Shown in pieces: positions 26,746 to 35,397 of a stretch of 64,000 nucleotides of DNA. Source of the stretch: a bacterium (GTDB lineage: Bacteria > Sumerlaeota > Sumerlaeia > MVZB01); assembly GCA_021372575.1 (NCBI GenBank), contig JAJFUE010000060.1, forward strand, positions 1-64,000, written 5' to 3'. The notes below the pieces were generated by a model, which was given only the letters and a program-made list of their open reading frames with translations, was not told the DNA's origin and made no database searches. The position numbers and the translations under genes were made by a program. Every line of letters begins with the position of its first letter. Position 1 is the stretch's first letter.

Positions 26746-27864
26746 CCTGGCCGCTACCTGGTGCCGCATCATCGATGCCGGTTGCTTCATCACGCCATTG
26801 GACTTCTTGCCTTTGCGCTTGAGCATATAGACGAATGCCAGCACCTCGGCGACGGCGCGGAAGAACTCGTTCGGGATCATCTTGCCGACCTTAGACTTGC
26901 GGTGCAATGCGCGCGCCAGCGGCTTGTTTTCGACGACCGGCACGCCGGAATCGAGCGCGAGTTTCTTGATGCGCAGCGCGATTTCATCCTGGCCCTTGGC
27001 GACGACGATCGGCGCCGGGGCCTTCGCCGAGTCGTAGCGCAGCGCCACGGCGAAGTGCGTCGGGTTCATCACGACGACGCTCGCCTTGGGCACCTCGGCC
27101 ATCATGCGCTGGCGCGCGGCCTGCATGGCGAGGCTGCGCTGGCGCTGCTTGATGAGCGGGTTGCCGTCGCGCTCCTTGGCTTCCTCTTTCATTTCCTGGT
27201 GCGACATGCGCATGCGCTTGATGAATTCCCACCACTGGTATCCCAAATCCGCGACGGCCAGCACGGCCATCAGGATCGCGATCCGGATCCCGATTGCCAG
27301 CGAAACGTCCATGAGCAAATTGATCTGGTCGCGCAGGTCGAGCGTGCCGATCGCGATGATCCGGTCAAGGCGGCTCGCCACGGCCGTCCACGCGAGCCAG
27401 CCGAACAGCCCGACCTTGATGGTCGATTTGAGGCCTTCGATCACCTGGCGCAGGCTGAAAATGCGCTGGAAACCGGCGACCGGATCGAGCCGGCTCCAGT
27501 CCGGCGCGAGCTTGTCCCGGGCAATGTTGAACCCGGTCTGGCACAGGCTCACGAGCGGCGAGACGACCAGGATGACCAGCAGCAGCGGCGCGACCAGCTT
27601 AGCGATGTGAATCACCGGCAGCGTGAGGAAATCGACGAGGTTTTCGCGGTTGAGCCCGAGGTATTGATCGAACCGCAGCATCTCGCTGATCAACGCGCCG
27701 ATCGATTCGAACCACAGCGTCCCCGTCGATGAGAAATAAATCAGGAATACCGTAAACACGACGAATGTCCCGAGCTCCTGACTTCGGGGCAATTCGCCTT
27801 TCTCGCGGCTCTGCTCGAGCTTTTTTTGAGATTGATATTCGGTTTTATCTTCGTTGTCAGCCAT
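26740..27864 (-). CDS. flhB: flagellar type III export switch protein FlhB
   Basis: 374 residues. The basic N-terminus DKTEYQSQKKLEQSREKGE is typical, four membrane helices lie between 30 and 210, and the autocleavage motif NPTH is at residues 267-270. The C-terminal cytoplasmic domain includes RYDSAKAPAPIVVAKGQD and PNEFFRAVAEVLAFVY. FlhB selects export substrates (rod/hook versus filament). It is last in the minus-strand fliL-M-N-O-P-Q-R-flhB operon. The last residues VAARA and the stop codon coincide with a dispersed repeat element. Confidence 0.95.
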   Translation of the reverse strand: MADNEDKTEYQSQKKLEQSREKGELPRSQELGTFVVFTVFLIYFSSTGTLWFESIGALISEMLRFDQYLGLNRENLVDFLTLPVIHIAKLVAPLLLVILVVSPLVSLCQTGFNIARDKLAPDWSRLDPVAGFQRIFSLRQVIEGLKSTIKVGLFGWLAWTAVASRLDRIIAIGTLDLRDQINLLMDVSLAIGIRIAILMAVLAVADLGYQWWEFIKRMRMSHQEMKEEAKERDGNPLIKQRQRSLAMQAARQRMMAEVPKASVVVMNPTHFAVALRYDSAKAPAPIVVAKGQDEIALRIKKLALDSGVPVVENKPLARALHRKSKVGKMIPNEFFRAVAEVLAFVYMLKRKGKKSNGVMKQPASMMRHQVAARA

Positions 27865-27896
27865 TGTGGGTTCCCAATTATCGGAAACGATGTATC

Positions 27897-28030
27897 AGGC
27901 GAAATTCGAAATCCTAATATCGAAATCCGAAACAAATTCTAAATCCGAATTTTCCATCCTCTTTACTTCTCATTCGAATTTCGAATTCCGGATTTGTTTC
28001 GGATTTCGAAATTCGTATTTCGGATTTCAT
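27897..28030. repeat. AATTCGAAATCCG array between fliR and flhB
   Basis: About 130 bp of AT-rich imperfect palindromic units (GCGAAATTCGAAATCCTAAT ... TTTGTTTCGGATTTCGAAAT). Two arms in opposite orientation face each other. Confidence 0.8.
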
Positions 28031-28035
28031 TCATT

Positions 28036-28809
28036 TTATTTCATCCCCTTCACCACTTGCACGAGCCAGCCGTCGATTCCGCCCATCATGTTCTCCCACT
28101 GGCCGACCATGAAGCCCAGCGACAGGAGCAGGATCGAGATGCCGGCCATGATGCGCAGCGGAAAGCTCTCAAGGAACACGTTGAGTTGGGGCACGGCGCG
28201 CGCGATCATGCCGAGGCCCACGTTGATCGCGAACACGATGATGATGATCGGCATCGCGAACTTGACCGCCAGTGCGAACATCATTGTGCCCATGCCCATC
28301 ATGAGGTCCTTCACCGCCGCGCCGGCCACCGCGTCGCCGGGAGGGATCATGTTGAAGCTCGCCGCGGCCGCAGCCAGGAAACCGTGGTGAAAATTCGCCG
28401 TCAGGAAAATCAGGATCGCCATGATGTATTGCAACTCGGCGACGATCGAGGTCTGGTGCGAGCCGGTCGGGTCGATCGCGTTGACGAGGCCGAAGCCCAT
28501 CTGCTCGCCGGCGATCTGGCCCGCGAATTGAATCACCGCGAAGACGATCTTGCCGATGAACCCGATGCTGAAACCGAGCATCGCCTCGGAAAGGACCATC
28601 ACCGCGAAGCCGACGATCGTGCCCGGGAACTGCGCGGCCGTGACCGGGACGACCGGCGCCAGCGCGACCGAGATCGCCACCGCGATCAGGATGCGCGCGC
28701 GCACCGGCACGAACGACTCGCCCATGAGCGGGAAGAACGCCATCACGAACCCGATGCGGATCAGCACCAGCATGAACACGTAAAAGGGCTCGAGCGGGAT
28801 CTGGATCAT
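28036..28809 (-). CDS. fliR: flagellar biosynthesis protein FliR
   Basis: 257 residues with about six membrane helices and the conserved FliR features PVRARILIAVAISVALAP, AGEQMGFG, and FxMPIIIIVFAINVGLGMIAR-like blocks near the C-terminus. It forms part of the FliPQR export gate. The start at 28809 overlaps the fliQ stop (ATGA); a longer reading would run through fliQ. Confidence 0.94.
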   Translation of the reverse strand: MIQIPLEPFYVFMLVLIRIGFVMAFFPLMGESFVPVRARILIAVAISVALAPVVPVTAAQFPGTIVGFAVMVLSEAMLGFSIGFIGKIVFAVIQFAGQIAGEQMGFGLVNAIDPTGSHQTSIVAELQYIMAILIFLTANFHHGFLAAAAASFNMIPPGDAVAGAAVKDLMMGMGTMMFALAVKFAMPIIIIVFAINVGLGMIARAVPQLNVFLESFPLRIMAGISILLLSLGFMVGQWENMMGGIDGWLVQVVKGMK

Positions 28810-29075
28810 CGGATGAGGTCCGGAATGCTGCCGAGAAGCTGCTGCGTGTAGTTGATGACGGTGTTCATCATCCACGAGAAGCAGACAAGGAGGGCGATGA
28901 ACACGGCGAGGATTTTCGGGACGAAAACCATCGTCTGTTCCTGGATCGAGGTGATCGACTGCACGATGCTGACGATGATGCCGACGACCAGCGTGGCGAT
29001 CATGATCGGCAGCGACAGCATGAGCCCGATCTTGAACGCATCGGCGACGATTTCGGCTACGGCATCGGGTGACAT
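28806..29075 (-). CDS. fliQ: flagellar biosynthesis protein FliQ
   Basis: 89 residues, two membrane helices (about 16-40 and 52-75) and the conserved VGIIVSIVQSITSIQEQTM loop. Component of the FliPQR gate. Overlaps fliR by 4 bases. Confidence 0.95.
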   Translation of the reverse strand: MSPDAVAEIVADAFKIGLMLSLPIMIATLVVGIIVSIVQSITSIQEQTMVFVPKILAVFIALLVCFSWMMNTVINYTQQLLGSIPDLIR

Positions 29076-29103
29076 GGTGGTTACCTTGCGAAACAGTGGT
29101 TAA

Positions 29104-29222
29104 AAAATCCGAAATTCCAATATCGAAATACGAAACAAATCCGAAATTCTAAATTCCAATGAATGCCTTCTTTCGGGTTTCGAATTTCGAATTTGTCTCG
29201 GATTTCGAAATTCGGATTTCGT
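29104..29222. repeat. AATTCGAAATCCG array between fliP and fliQ
   Basis: Same family as 27897-28030, again with two arms of opposite orientation separated by CCAATGAATGCC. Confidence 0.8.
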
Positions 29223-29230
29223 GCTTCGCG

Positions 29231-29995
29231 TTAATGGAAACTCCTCACGAGCGAACCGATAATGAGTCCCCAGCCATCGACGAGGACGAACAGGATGATC
29301 TTGAACGGCAGCGAGACGATGACCGGCGGCAGCATCATCATGCCCATCGACAGCAGCACGGAGCTGACGACCATGTCGATGATGAGGAACGGGATGTAGA
29401 TGATGAAGCCGATGAGGAACGCGGTCTGGAGCTCGCTGATGATGAACGCCGGCACGAGCACGCTGCTCGGGACCTCGGCCTTGTTCTGCGGCCGCGGCGT
29501 CTTGGAAATTCTAATGAATAATGCCAGGTCGGCCTTGCGCGTGTTCTGGAACAGGAAATCGCGCACCGGGGCCTCGGCCTTGCTGAACGCCTCCTGCATG
29601 CCGAGCTGGCCGGCCAGGTACGGCTTGAGCGCGTCGCGCTGCACGGCGTTCCACGTCGGCGCCATCACGAAGAACGTAAGGAACAGGGCCAGGCCGATCA
29701 GCACCTGCGTCGGCGGCACTTCCTGCGTCCCGAGCGCGCGCCGCACGAACCCGAGCACGATGATCGTGCGCGTGAACGAGGTCAGCATGATGATGAGCGC
29801 CGGCGCGACCGTGAGCAGCGTCATGAGCGCCAGCAATTGCAGGCCCGTCGCGATCTGGCCGCTGCCGCTGCCGGTCGGCGCGAGGTTCACGGTGATCGCC
29901 GGCCCGGATGGGGCCGCTGCCTGCGCCCAGCCCGCGGCCGCCAGCGCGCCGAACAGCGCCAATGCCAAAAGGGTAGTCTGCGGGCGGATTCTCAT
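29231..29995 (-). CDS. fliP: flagellar biosynthesis protein FliP
   Basis: 254 residues: a cleavable signal peptide (to AQA near residue 26), then four membrane helices with the family blocks MLTSFTRTIIVLGFVRRALGTQ, LFLTFFVMAP, VPAFIISELQTAFLIGF and MMMLPPVIVSLPFKIILFVLVDGW. Core of the export gate. Abuts fliO with no gap. Confidence 0.96.
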   Translation of the reverse strand: MRIRPQTTLLALALFGALAAAGWAQAAAPSGPAITVNLAPTGSGSGQIATGLQLLALMTLLTVAPALIIMLTSFTRTIIVLGFVRRALGTQEVPPTQVLIGLALFLTFFVMAPTWNAVQRDALKPYLAGQLGMQEAFSKAEAPVRDFLFQNTRKADLALFIRISKTPRPQNKAEVPSSVLVPAFIISELQTAFLIGFIIYIPFLIIDMVVSSVLLSMGMMMLPPVIVSLPFKIILFVLVDGWGLIIGSLVRSFH

Positions 29996-30469
29996 TTAAC
30001 GCTCCAGGCCCGTCGTGCCGCGGCGCAGCTCGTCTTCAAAGGTTGGGCGGCCCGCCTCGGTCCATTCGCCCGATTCGGCCTCGAACTCGGTCAGCATTTG
30101 GATCGATTGCGGCGTCGCGCCGATGAGCAGCGTGCGGCCGTTGACGCGGACCAGCATCAGGCTGCGCCGCGCCCCGAGCGCGCGCTGGGCGAGGATGTCG
30201 ATCGTCTGGCGCGCACCGGTGCGCGCGGCCTGCGGCATCCAGCGCCGCGCGGCCCACACCGCCGCGCTCATGAGCCCCAGCACGACGCCCATCGACAGCG
30301 TGACGCGCATGATCAGCCCCGTGATGTCCGGCGCCGCGTTCTTCGGCGCATTCACCGCCGGCTTTTCGTCGGTGATGGAAGCGACGTCCTGGTCGGTCAA
30401 AGCGAACGCCGGGGCGGCGATCACCATAAGGAGGACGAGTGGGAGAAAGTGGCGGGTGAGTGCTTTCAT
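29996..30469 (-). CDS. fliO: FliO-like flagellar protein
   Basis: 157 residues: signal/anchor at the N-terminus, a membrane helix around residues 50-70 (ITGLIMRVTLSMGVVLGLMSAAVWAARR in part), then the FliO cytoplasmic part IDILAQRALGARRSLMLVRVNGRTLLIG. It assists assembly of FliP. Position directly before fliP supports the call. ATG at 30469; an upstream in-frame codon falls in the repeat array and is rejected. Confidence 0.88.
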   Translation of the reverse strand: MKALTRHFLPLVLLMVIAAPAFALTDQDVASITDEKPAVNAPKNAAPDITGLIMRVTLSMGVVLGLMSAAVWAARRWMPQAARTGARQTIDILAQRALGARRSLMLVRVNGRTLLIGATPQSIQMLTEFEAESGEWTEAGRPTFEDELRRGTTGLER

Positions 30470-30474
30470 TTTAA

Positions 30475-30598
30475 AACCCGAAATCAGAAATCCTAATGAC
30501 AAAGGGTTCTCCGGTTCGAATTACGAATATTCGAATTTGTTTCGAATTTCGATTTTCGATTTTCGGATTTAAATCCGATATCCGGATTTATTTTCCGA
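30475..30598. repeat. AATTCGAAATCCG array between fliN and fliO
   Basis: Third array of this family in the flagellar operon; units AATTACGAATATTCGAATTT and GATTTCGATTTTCGATTTTC. Confidence 0.8.
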
Positions 30599-30603
30599 TC
30601 CAA

Positions 30604-31002
30604 TTACGCGAGTGACTTGACCCGGTCGTTCGTGCTGATGATGTCGGTCAGGCGCACGCCGAAGCGGTCGTTGACGACGACGACTTCGCCGCGCGCCACC
30701 AGCTTGTCGTTGACCATGACCTCGAAATTCTCGCCGAGGAGCTTGTTGAGCTCGATGACCGAGCCCTTGCTCAGTTGGAGCAGCTCCTGGATCATCATGC
30801 GCGTGCGGCCGACTTCGACCTTGACCTGCAGCGGGATGTCGAGGATGAAGTCCAGGTCCAGCGGCTTGGCGTTGGGATCGGCGGTGGATTTCACCGCGCC
30901 CGGCGTGAGCGCCGACGGTTCCGATGCGGCCGCGGCGTTTTGCGCGGCGACCCCCGCCATCTCCATCATTGCCTTTTCGACGACGTCGTCTTGAGTGCTC
31001 AT
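30604..31002 (-). CDS. fliN: flagellar motor switch protein FliN
   Basis: 132 residues. An Ala-rich N-terminal extension (1-45) is followed by a complete SpoA/FliN domain: FILDIPLQVKVEVGRTRM, LLQLSKGSVIELNKLLGE and ARGEVVVVNDRFGVRLTDI. Part of the C-ring. Start overlaps the fliM stop by 4 bases (ATGA). Confidence 0.95.
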   Translation of the reverse strand: MSTQDDVVEKAMMEMAGVAAQNAAAASEPSALTPGAVKSTADPNAKPLDLDFILDIPLQVKVEVGRTRMMIQELLQLSKGSVIELNKLLGENFEVMVNDKLVARGEVVVVNDRFGVRLTDIISTNDRVKSLA

Positions 31003-31988
31003 GGCCTGTCCCTCTTCTGCTCTTCGATTCCCGTGATTTGCAGGGCACGGTTGCTTTTATGCGCCCCGACCATTCCCCAGAACTTGCGAATGCCCTCGAC
31101 GAGGATCTCCACCGGCGCCTCGCTGTCCTCGTTGAGCTGCAGGATGTCGCCCGCCTTGAGCCGCAGCAGGTCGCGCCCGGTGATCGTCGCCGACCCGAGG
31201 ATCGCGCTCACTTCCAGCGAGCTCTCCATCAGGTGCTGCTTGAGCCGCGCCGTCAGCGTGGCGTCGGTCTCGGTCTCTTCCGCTGCGAAGATGCCCTTGA
31301 GGATCTCCTTGACCGGGTCGATCGTCGTGTACGGGATGCACAGCGCCAGCGTTGCCTTGTTGTTTTCGATCGTGATCTCGCAATCGACCACGTTGACCGG
31401 CTCGCTCGGCCCGGCGACGTTGATGAACTGCACGTTGACTTCGCTGCCGATCGGGTTGAAATGCACCGGGTGAACCGGCGCCCACGAATCGGTGTAGCAG
31501 CGCGAAATTTCCTCGGTGATCTTATGGATGACGCGGCTCTCGATCAGCGTGAAGTCGCGGTCTTCGTCGATCTGGATCGGCTTGCCGAGGCCGCCGAACA
31601 TGTAATCGACCAGCGTCAGGATCAGGCGCGCCGGCAGCACCAGCAGCAGCGAGCCCTTGTAGGGTTCCATGCGCAGCACGTGCAGGCTGGACGGTTTCTC
31701 GAGCGTCCGCGTGAAGTCGCCGAAGCTGCACACCATCTGGTTGCTGATTTGAATCTCGACCGGCCGGCGCAGCGTCGTCGAAAGCTGAAGGCGCAGCAGC
31801 CTTGCGAGACGATCGTGAATCGTCTCGAGCGTCGGCAGCCGGCCCGGCATGAACCGGTCCTGGTCGGAGAAGTCAAACGCGGCGACCTCGCCTTCGGCCG
31901 ATTGGGCCGCGCCGCCGGCGTCGATCTGTCCGCCGGACAACCCGCCCAACAAGGCATCAATTTCTTCCTGTGACAGAACGTTCGCCAT
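30999..31988 (-). CDS. fliM: flagellar motor switch protein FliM
   Basis: 329 residues with the CheY-P-binding N-terminus LSQEEIDALLGGL, the central GGxG-type CheC-like region (YMFGGLGKPIQID) and a C-terminal SpoA domain (LRLKAGDILQLNEDSEAPVEILVEG). It forms the C-ring with FliN and FliG and reverses rotation. Presence of the EIDALL peptide implies a CheY in this organism. Confidence 0.96.
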   Translation of the reverse strand: MANVLSQEEIDALLGGLSGGQIDAGGAAQSAEGEVAAFDFSDQDRFMPGRLPTLETIHDRLARLLRLQLSTTLRRPVEIQISNQMVCSFGDFTRTLEKPSSLHVLRMEPYKGSLLLVLPARLILTLVDYMFGGLGKPIQIDEDRDFTLIESRVIHKITEEISRCYTDSWAPVHPVHFNPIGSEVNVQFINVAGPSEPVNVVDCEITIENNKATLALCIPYTTIDPVKEILKGIFAAEETETDATLTARLKQHLMESSLEVSAILGSATITGRDLLRLKAGDILQLNEDSEAPVEILVEGIRKFWGMVGAHKSNRALQITGIEEQKRDRP

Positions 31989-32015
31989 CTTGCTGCATCC
32001 GACCGCTTGAATTCA

Positions 32016-32090
32016 CTTCGTGCTCGTGCTCGTAATCGTAATCGATACTCTCTCGATAGTGTGTCCCTCGCTTACGCTCGGGCTACTGCC
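32016..32090. repeat. hexamer array plus CCCTCGCTTACGCTCGGG element
   Basis: GTGCTC/GTAATC array (32018-32045), then GTGTCCCTCGCTTACGCTCG (32060-32079 onward) ending in the fliL stop codon at 32083-32085. Same order as at 15140-15214. Confidence 0.85.
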
Positions 32091-32736
32091 TCAGAAAAAC
32101 CAGATCCGCGTATTTGATATCCTTGATCGAGTTCGGCTTGTTGAGGACGCCCTCGTAGCGCGTGCGCAGCTCGTTCTGCATGCGTTCGAGGCCACCGCTG
32201 CCCTGCAGTTCGGCGAGCGTCTTGCTGGAGACCAGCATGATCGTCGCGTCGCGCAGCCGCACTTCGTTCTTCTCGATCGCCGCCTTGGCCTCGGCCGACG
32301 CCGCCTCGATCTGGATCGACATCTGCACGACCTGGCGCGCGGTCGGGTCGAGCAGGTTGATCACGAAGCTCTTCTTGAAGTCGAAGAACAGGTCAGCCGC
32401 TTCGGCCTTGCCTTCGCCCTTCTCGCCCTTCTCGCCCTTCTCGCCCTTTTCGCCTTCGCCACCCGCCTTTTTCTCGGTCTTTTCGCCGCCCGCGGCGGTA
32501 TCGCTGACGACCTGTTCGGAAGTGCTGGAGCCCGTTTGAGCCGCGGTGTCCGAGCTTTTGCTGTGCCCGATGAACCAGCCACCCGCCACGCTCACGCCGA
32601 CCAGTGCAAAAATGCCGACTGCCATGAAGATTTTGCTTTTCATCCCTTTTCCGCCCACTTGCGGCGGCGCTTCCGGTTTGGTTTCCGGAGCCCGCGCTGG
32701 AGTTGTGGTTTCCGCGGCTTCCGCTTTCTTGGCCAT
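32083..32736 (-). CDS. fliL: flagellar basal-body-associated protein FliL
   Basis: 217 residues: cytoplasmic Pro/Ala-rich N-terminus, membrane helix about 36-55, a linker with tandem GEKGEKGEK repeats, then the periplasmic stomatin-like domain (KSFVINLLDPTARQVVQMSIQIE ... AELQGSGGLERMQNEL). It supports the stator-rotor interface. First gene of the operon, with a sigma-54-type promoter about 110 bases upstream. The stop codon is supplied by a dispersed repeat. Confidence 0.9.
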   Translation of the reverse strand: MAKKAEAAETTTPARAPETKPEAPPQVGGKGMKSKIFMAVGIFALVGVSVAGGWFIGHSKSSDTAAQTGSSTSEQVVSDTAAGGEKTEKKAGGEGEKGEKGEKGEKGEGKAEAADLFFDFKKSFVINLLDPTARQVVQMSIQIEAASAEAKAAIEKNEVRLRDATIMLVSSKTLAELQGSGGLERMQNELRTRYEGVLNKPNSIKDIKYADLVFLRQ

Positions 32737-33146
32737 GAGACGATCCCCTTATCTTATCGTTGCTTCATCATGTTGACCTGAATTCGGGGTCCTCTTTACA
32801 ACACCACGGAACGCAGGTGCGCATTCCACGGCGCGACAACATGGAACAACTCCCGTGCCACTATTGCCCTCCCAACCGAAGCCATCGTGCTCGTGCTCAT
32901 GCTTGTAATCGTAATCGTAATCGAATCAATAGCTTGGATGAATCTGCGTTCAGGGTAATCTGGTTATGAGAAGCTCAAACGGGTGTCAAAAATCCATTAT
33001 ATCGGCTTTAATCGGAACGGGGCTGCGTCAAGATCATGACGGAATTCGAAATTCCACACGCGGATGACACGGATCGAACGGCTCGAAACGGATTGGGTCC
33101 GGATCAGTGGGAATCGGTTCAATCTGTTCAATCTGTGTGTGGAAAT
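32737..33146. other. 410-bp intergenic region upstream of fliL
   Basis: Holds the flagellar promoter (32846-32860), one hexamer array (32885-32924) and degenerate CGCGGATGACACGGATCG / GGTTCAATCTGTTCAATCTG repeats (33056-33140) reaching the rsmB stop. No gene is seen. Confidence 0.6.
32846..32860 (-). promoter_or_regulatory. sigma-54 promoter of the flagellar operon
   Basis: On the minus strand: TGGCAC-GGGAG-TTGT, including the G that follows TGGCAC in the consensus. The -24/-12 spacing is exact and one base deviates in TTGC. About 110 bases before the fliL start. Confidence 0.65.
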
Positions 33147-34481
33147 CTAAAATGCCCGCTCGAGCAGGACATACGCAAATCCATCGCAGGCCGCCTTGTC
33201 CGGCCGCGTCCGAATAAATCCGTCATCAACCTGAGTCCAGTCGGTCGCGCCGAGATGCTCAAGGATCGGTTTCGGATCGATCAGCCGCCAGTCGGGGTGC
33301 CCGGCGAGCCATGGCTTGACGATTCCCTCGTTTTCGGCCTTCGTCGGGCTGCATGTCGCCCAAAGGAGCCGGCCGCCGGGGGCAACCCATTTCGACGCGG
33401 TTTCAAGTAGTTCCCTTTGCGTGCGCAGGACTGGGTCCCGGTGACTGAGCCGGTCGTCCCAGCGGATTTCGGGGTGGCGCGCGATGAGCCCCAGCGCCTG
33501 GCACGGCGCATCGACCAGCACGCGGTCGACCGTTCCGTCGCCGCCAGCCGGATCGCCAATGATTTCAATATGGTAGGTCGGCTCTTCGAGCCGACTCCCA
33601 TACAGCCGTTCGAGCGATTCGGCCAAAACCCGCCGCCGCTGCGGATCGATCTCGGCCGCCACAAGCCGCCCCTGCCCGCCCATGAGTTCCCAGAGGTGCC
33701 CGGTCTTGCCGCCCGGCGCGGCGCACAGGTCGGCGACCCGCGACCCCGGCGACGGTTCGAGCAGCCGCGCCGCCAGCATCGCCCCGAGGTCCTGCACGGT
33801 CAGTTCGCCGCGCGCCCACGGCTCGGTCTTCCATGGCTGGCTGTCCTCATCCGTCCACCGCAGTGCCTCGGGCAGCAGTCCCTGCGCGGCGGGCAGTCCC
33901 GCCTCGATCAGCGCGGCCGCGGTTGTCTTGAGCGTATTCGCCCTCAGCCACAGCGGGGCCTCGGCCGGGGCCAGCGCCCGGGCCACATCCAGTCCCGATG
34001 CGCCGTAGCCCTCACGCAAGGCGTCCAGAACCGGCCGCGGAATCGACAGCCGCGCGTCATCGGGCAGCGCGACGACAAACGGATCGGCCTCGAGTTCTTC
34101 GATCGATTCCGGCAGCGCCGGCAGCAGCCGCCGCACGACGAAGTTCACGAACCGGCTCGCGGGTTCACCGCCGGCCACGCGCGCCAGCGCCACCGCCTGC
34201 TGGCCGATCGCGTAATCGGGCGCACCGGACTGAAAAATCTTTTCGAACGCCGCCAGCCGCACGACCCAACGCACCGGCTCCGGCGTTTTCTGCGGATCGA
34301 CCAGCTTGCTTCGATCGATCAAGGCATCAATCAATGAAAGCCGTCGCAGCATGCCGCGCACGAGATGCTCGGCCAGCGCGCGCTCGCGCGGGTCCTTGAC
34401 CGCGATCTCTTCCGATTTGCACAGGAATTTCCACGCGGCCACGCGGGCCGGGCTTGCGGGCTGTTTGTGGGGTTTGTTCAT
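33147..34481 (-). CDS. rsmB: RsmB/NOP-family rRNA cytosine-C5 methyltransferase
   Basis: 444 residues: an N-terminal NusB-like helical domain (about 1-140), then the methyltransferase fold with the SAM motif VADLCAAPGGKTGHL, the motif IV DAPC (VLVDAPCQALGLIARHPEIRW) and motif VI WATCSP. The two catalytic cysteines (DAPC and TCS) are present. It would methylate C967 of 16S rRNA. The gene overlaps pssA by 4 bases. Residues about 294-303 (RLEEPTY region) are encoded by a copy of a dispersed palindromic repeat, inserted in frame. Confidence 0.9.
   Translation of the reverse strand: MNKPHKQPASPARVAAWKFLCKSEEIAVKDPRERALAEHLVRGMLRRLSLIDALIDRSKLVDPQKTPEPVRWVVRLAAFEKIFQSGAPDYAIGQQAVALARVAGGEPASRFVNFVVRRLLPALPESIEELEADPFVVALPDDARLSIPRPVLDALREGYGASGLDVARALAPAEAPLWLRANTLKTTAAALIEAGLPAAQGLLPEALRWTDEDSQPWKTEPWARGELTVQDLGAMLAARLLEPSPGSRVADLCAAPGGKTGHLWELMGGQGRLVAAEIDPQRRRVLAESLERLYGSRLEEPTYHIEIIGDPAGGDGTVDRVLVDAPCQALGLIARHPEIRWDDRLSHRDPVLRTQRELLETASKWVAPGGRLLWATCSPTKAENEGIVKPWLAGHPDWRLIDPKPILEHLGATDWTQVDDGFIRTRPDKAACDGFAYVLLERAF
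33572..33598. repeat. palindromic repeat inside rsmB coding sequence
   Basis: GGTAGGTCGGCTCTTCGAGC followed by CGACTCC, nearly identical to the intergenic copies at 46561 and 46674. Its length is compatible with keeping the reading frame. Confidence 0.85.
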
Positions 34482-35260
34482 GGCCGCGGATGCGAGTCGG
34501 GCTCAATGGTCGATTTCGGGTGCATGTGCCGCAGCGGCAGGAGCAACAGCCCGATCACGATGTAGCTCCAGATGCCGACCATGAGCAGGATGTTGAGGTT
34601 TTGCTTCATCATGAACAGCAGGCTGCCCACGATGACGATCGTCACGAGGATCTCGAACGGCTGCCGGTGCGCGAGGTTGAAGCTTTTGAACCCGACATAG
34701 GGGACTTTGCTCACCATCAGCGAACCGAGCACGACGACCAGCGGCGTCAGGATTTTGTCCAGGTTCAGGTGCACGACTTCCAGGTACTGCTCGAGCGGGA
34801 TCGTGTCGAACACCCAGACGATGGAGATGAGGGCCAGCGCCGCGCCGGGGATGGGCAGGCCGAGGAACGTCTTGCTTTCTTCGCGCGTGGCCTGGACGTT
34901 GAACCGCGCCAGCCGCAGCGCGCCGCAAATCACGTAGAACGCGCACACCGTGATGGCGGCCACCTGCGGGACGGTGTCCGAAATCACGTCATAGGCCATC
35001 AGCGCCGGCGCCACGCCGAACGCCACGAGGTCCGACAGCGAGTCCAGGTTCAGCCCGAAGAAGCTCTGCGTGCGCGTCAGCCGCGCGATGAACCCGTCCA
35101 TCACGTCAAGGAACGCCGAGAAAACGATCAGCCAGCACGCTTCCTGGATGGCCCCCGGGTTCGGTGATCCATTGTTGTTGTAAATGGTGAAGATTGCCCA
35201 CATGCCACAAAACAGGCTTGCCGAGGTGAACATGTTTGGCAGGATATAGATCTTGCGCAC
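34478..35260 (-). CDS. pssA: CDP-diacylglycerol--serine O-phosphatidyltransferase
   Basis: 260 residues with eight or so membrane helices and the CDP-alcohol phosphatidyltransferase signature D-x2-DG-x2-AR-x8-G-x3-D-x3-D (DVMDGFIARLTRTQSFFG then LNLDSLSD). It makes phosphatidylserine at the inner membrane, the precursor of phosphatidylethanolamine. The start is set at the GTG at 35260 because GGAGG lies eight bases upstream and the product then begins KIYILPNMFT like its relatives; an ATG at 35311 (17 residues longer) is the alternative. Overlaps rsmB. Confidence 0.9.
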   Translation of the reverse strand: MRKIYILPNMFTSASLFCGMWAIFTIYNNNGSPNPGAIQEACWLIVFSAFLDVMDGFIARLTRTQSFFGLNLDSLSDLVAFGVAPALMAYDVISDTVPQVAAITVCAFYVICGALRLARFNVQATREESKTFLGLPIPGAALALISIVWVFDTIPLEQYLEVVHLNLDKILTPLVVVLGSLMVSKVPYVGFKSFNLAHRQPFEILVTIVIVGSLLFMMKQNLNILLMVGIWSYIVIGLLLLPLRHMHPKSTIEPDSHPRP

Positions 35261-35397
35261 TGGCGCCCTCCGGCCCGGGAATGCTCTGATTAGAACAACA
35301 TTGTGCGCCATTGTCCATTCCAACCGGATTGGCCGTTCTTCGCCGTTGCCGGCGGATTCCATTATAATTGATCCATCCGATTTCGAGGAGTGATCCG

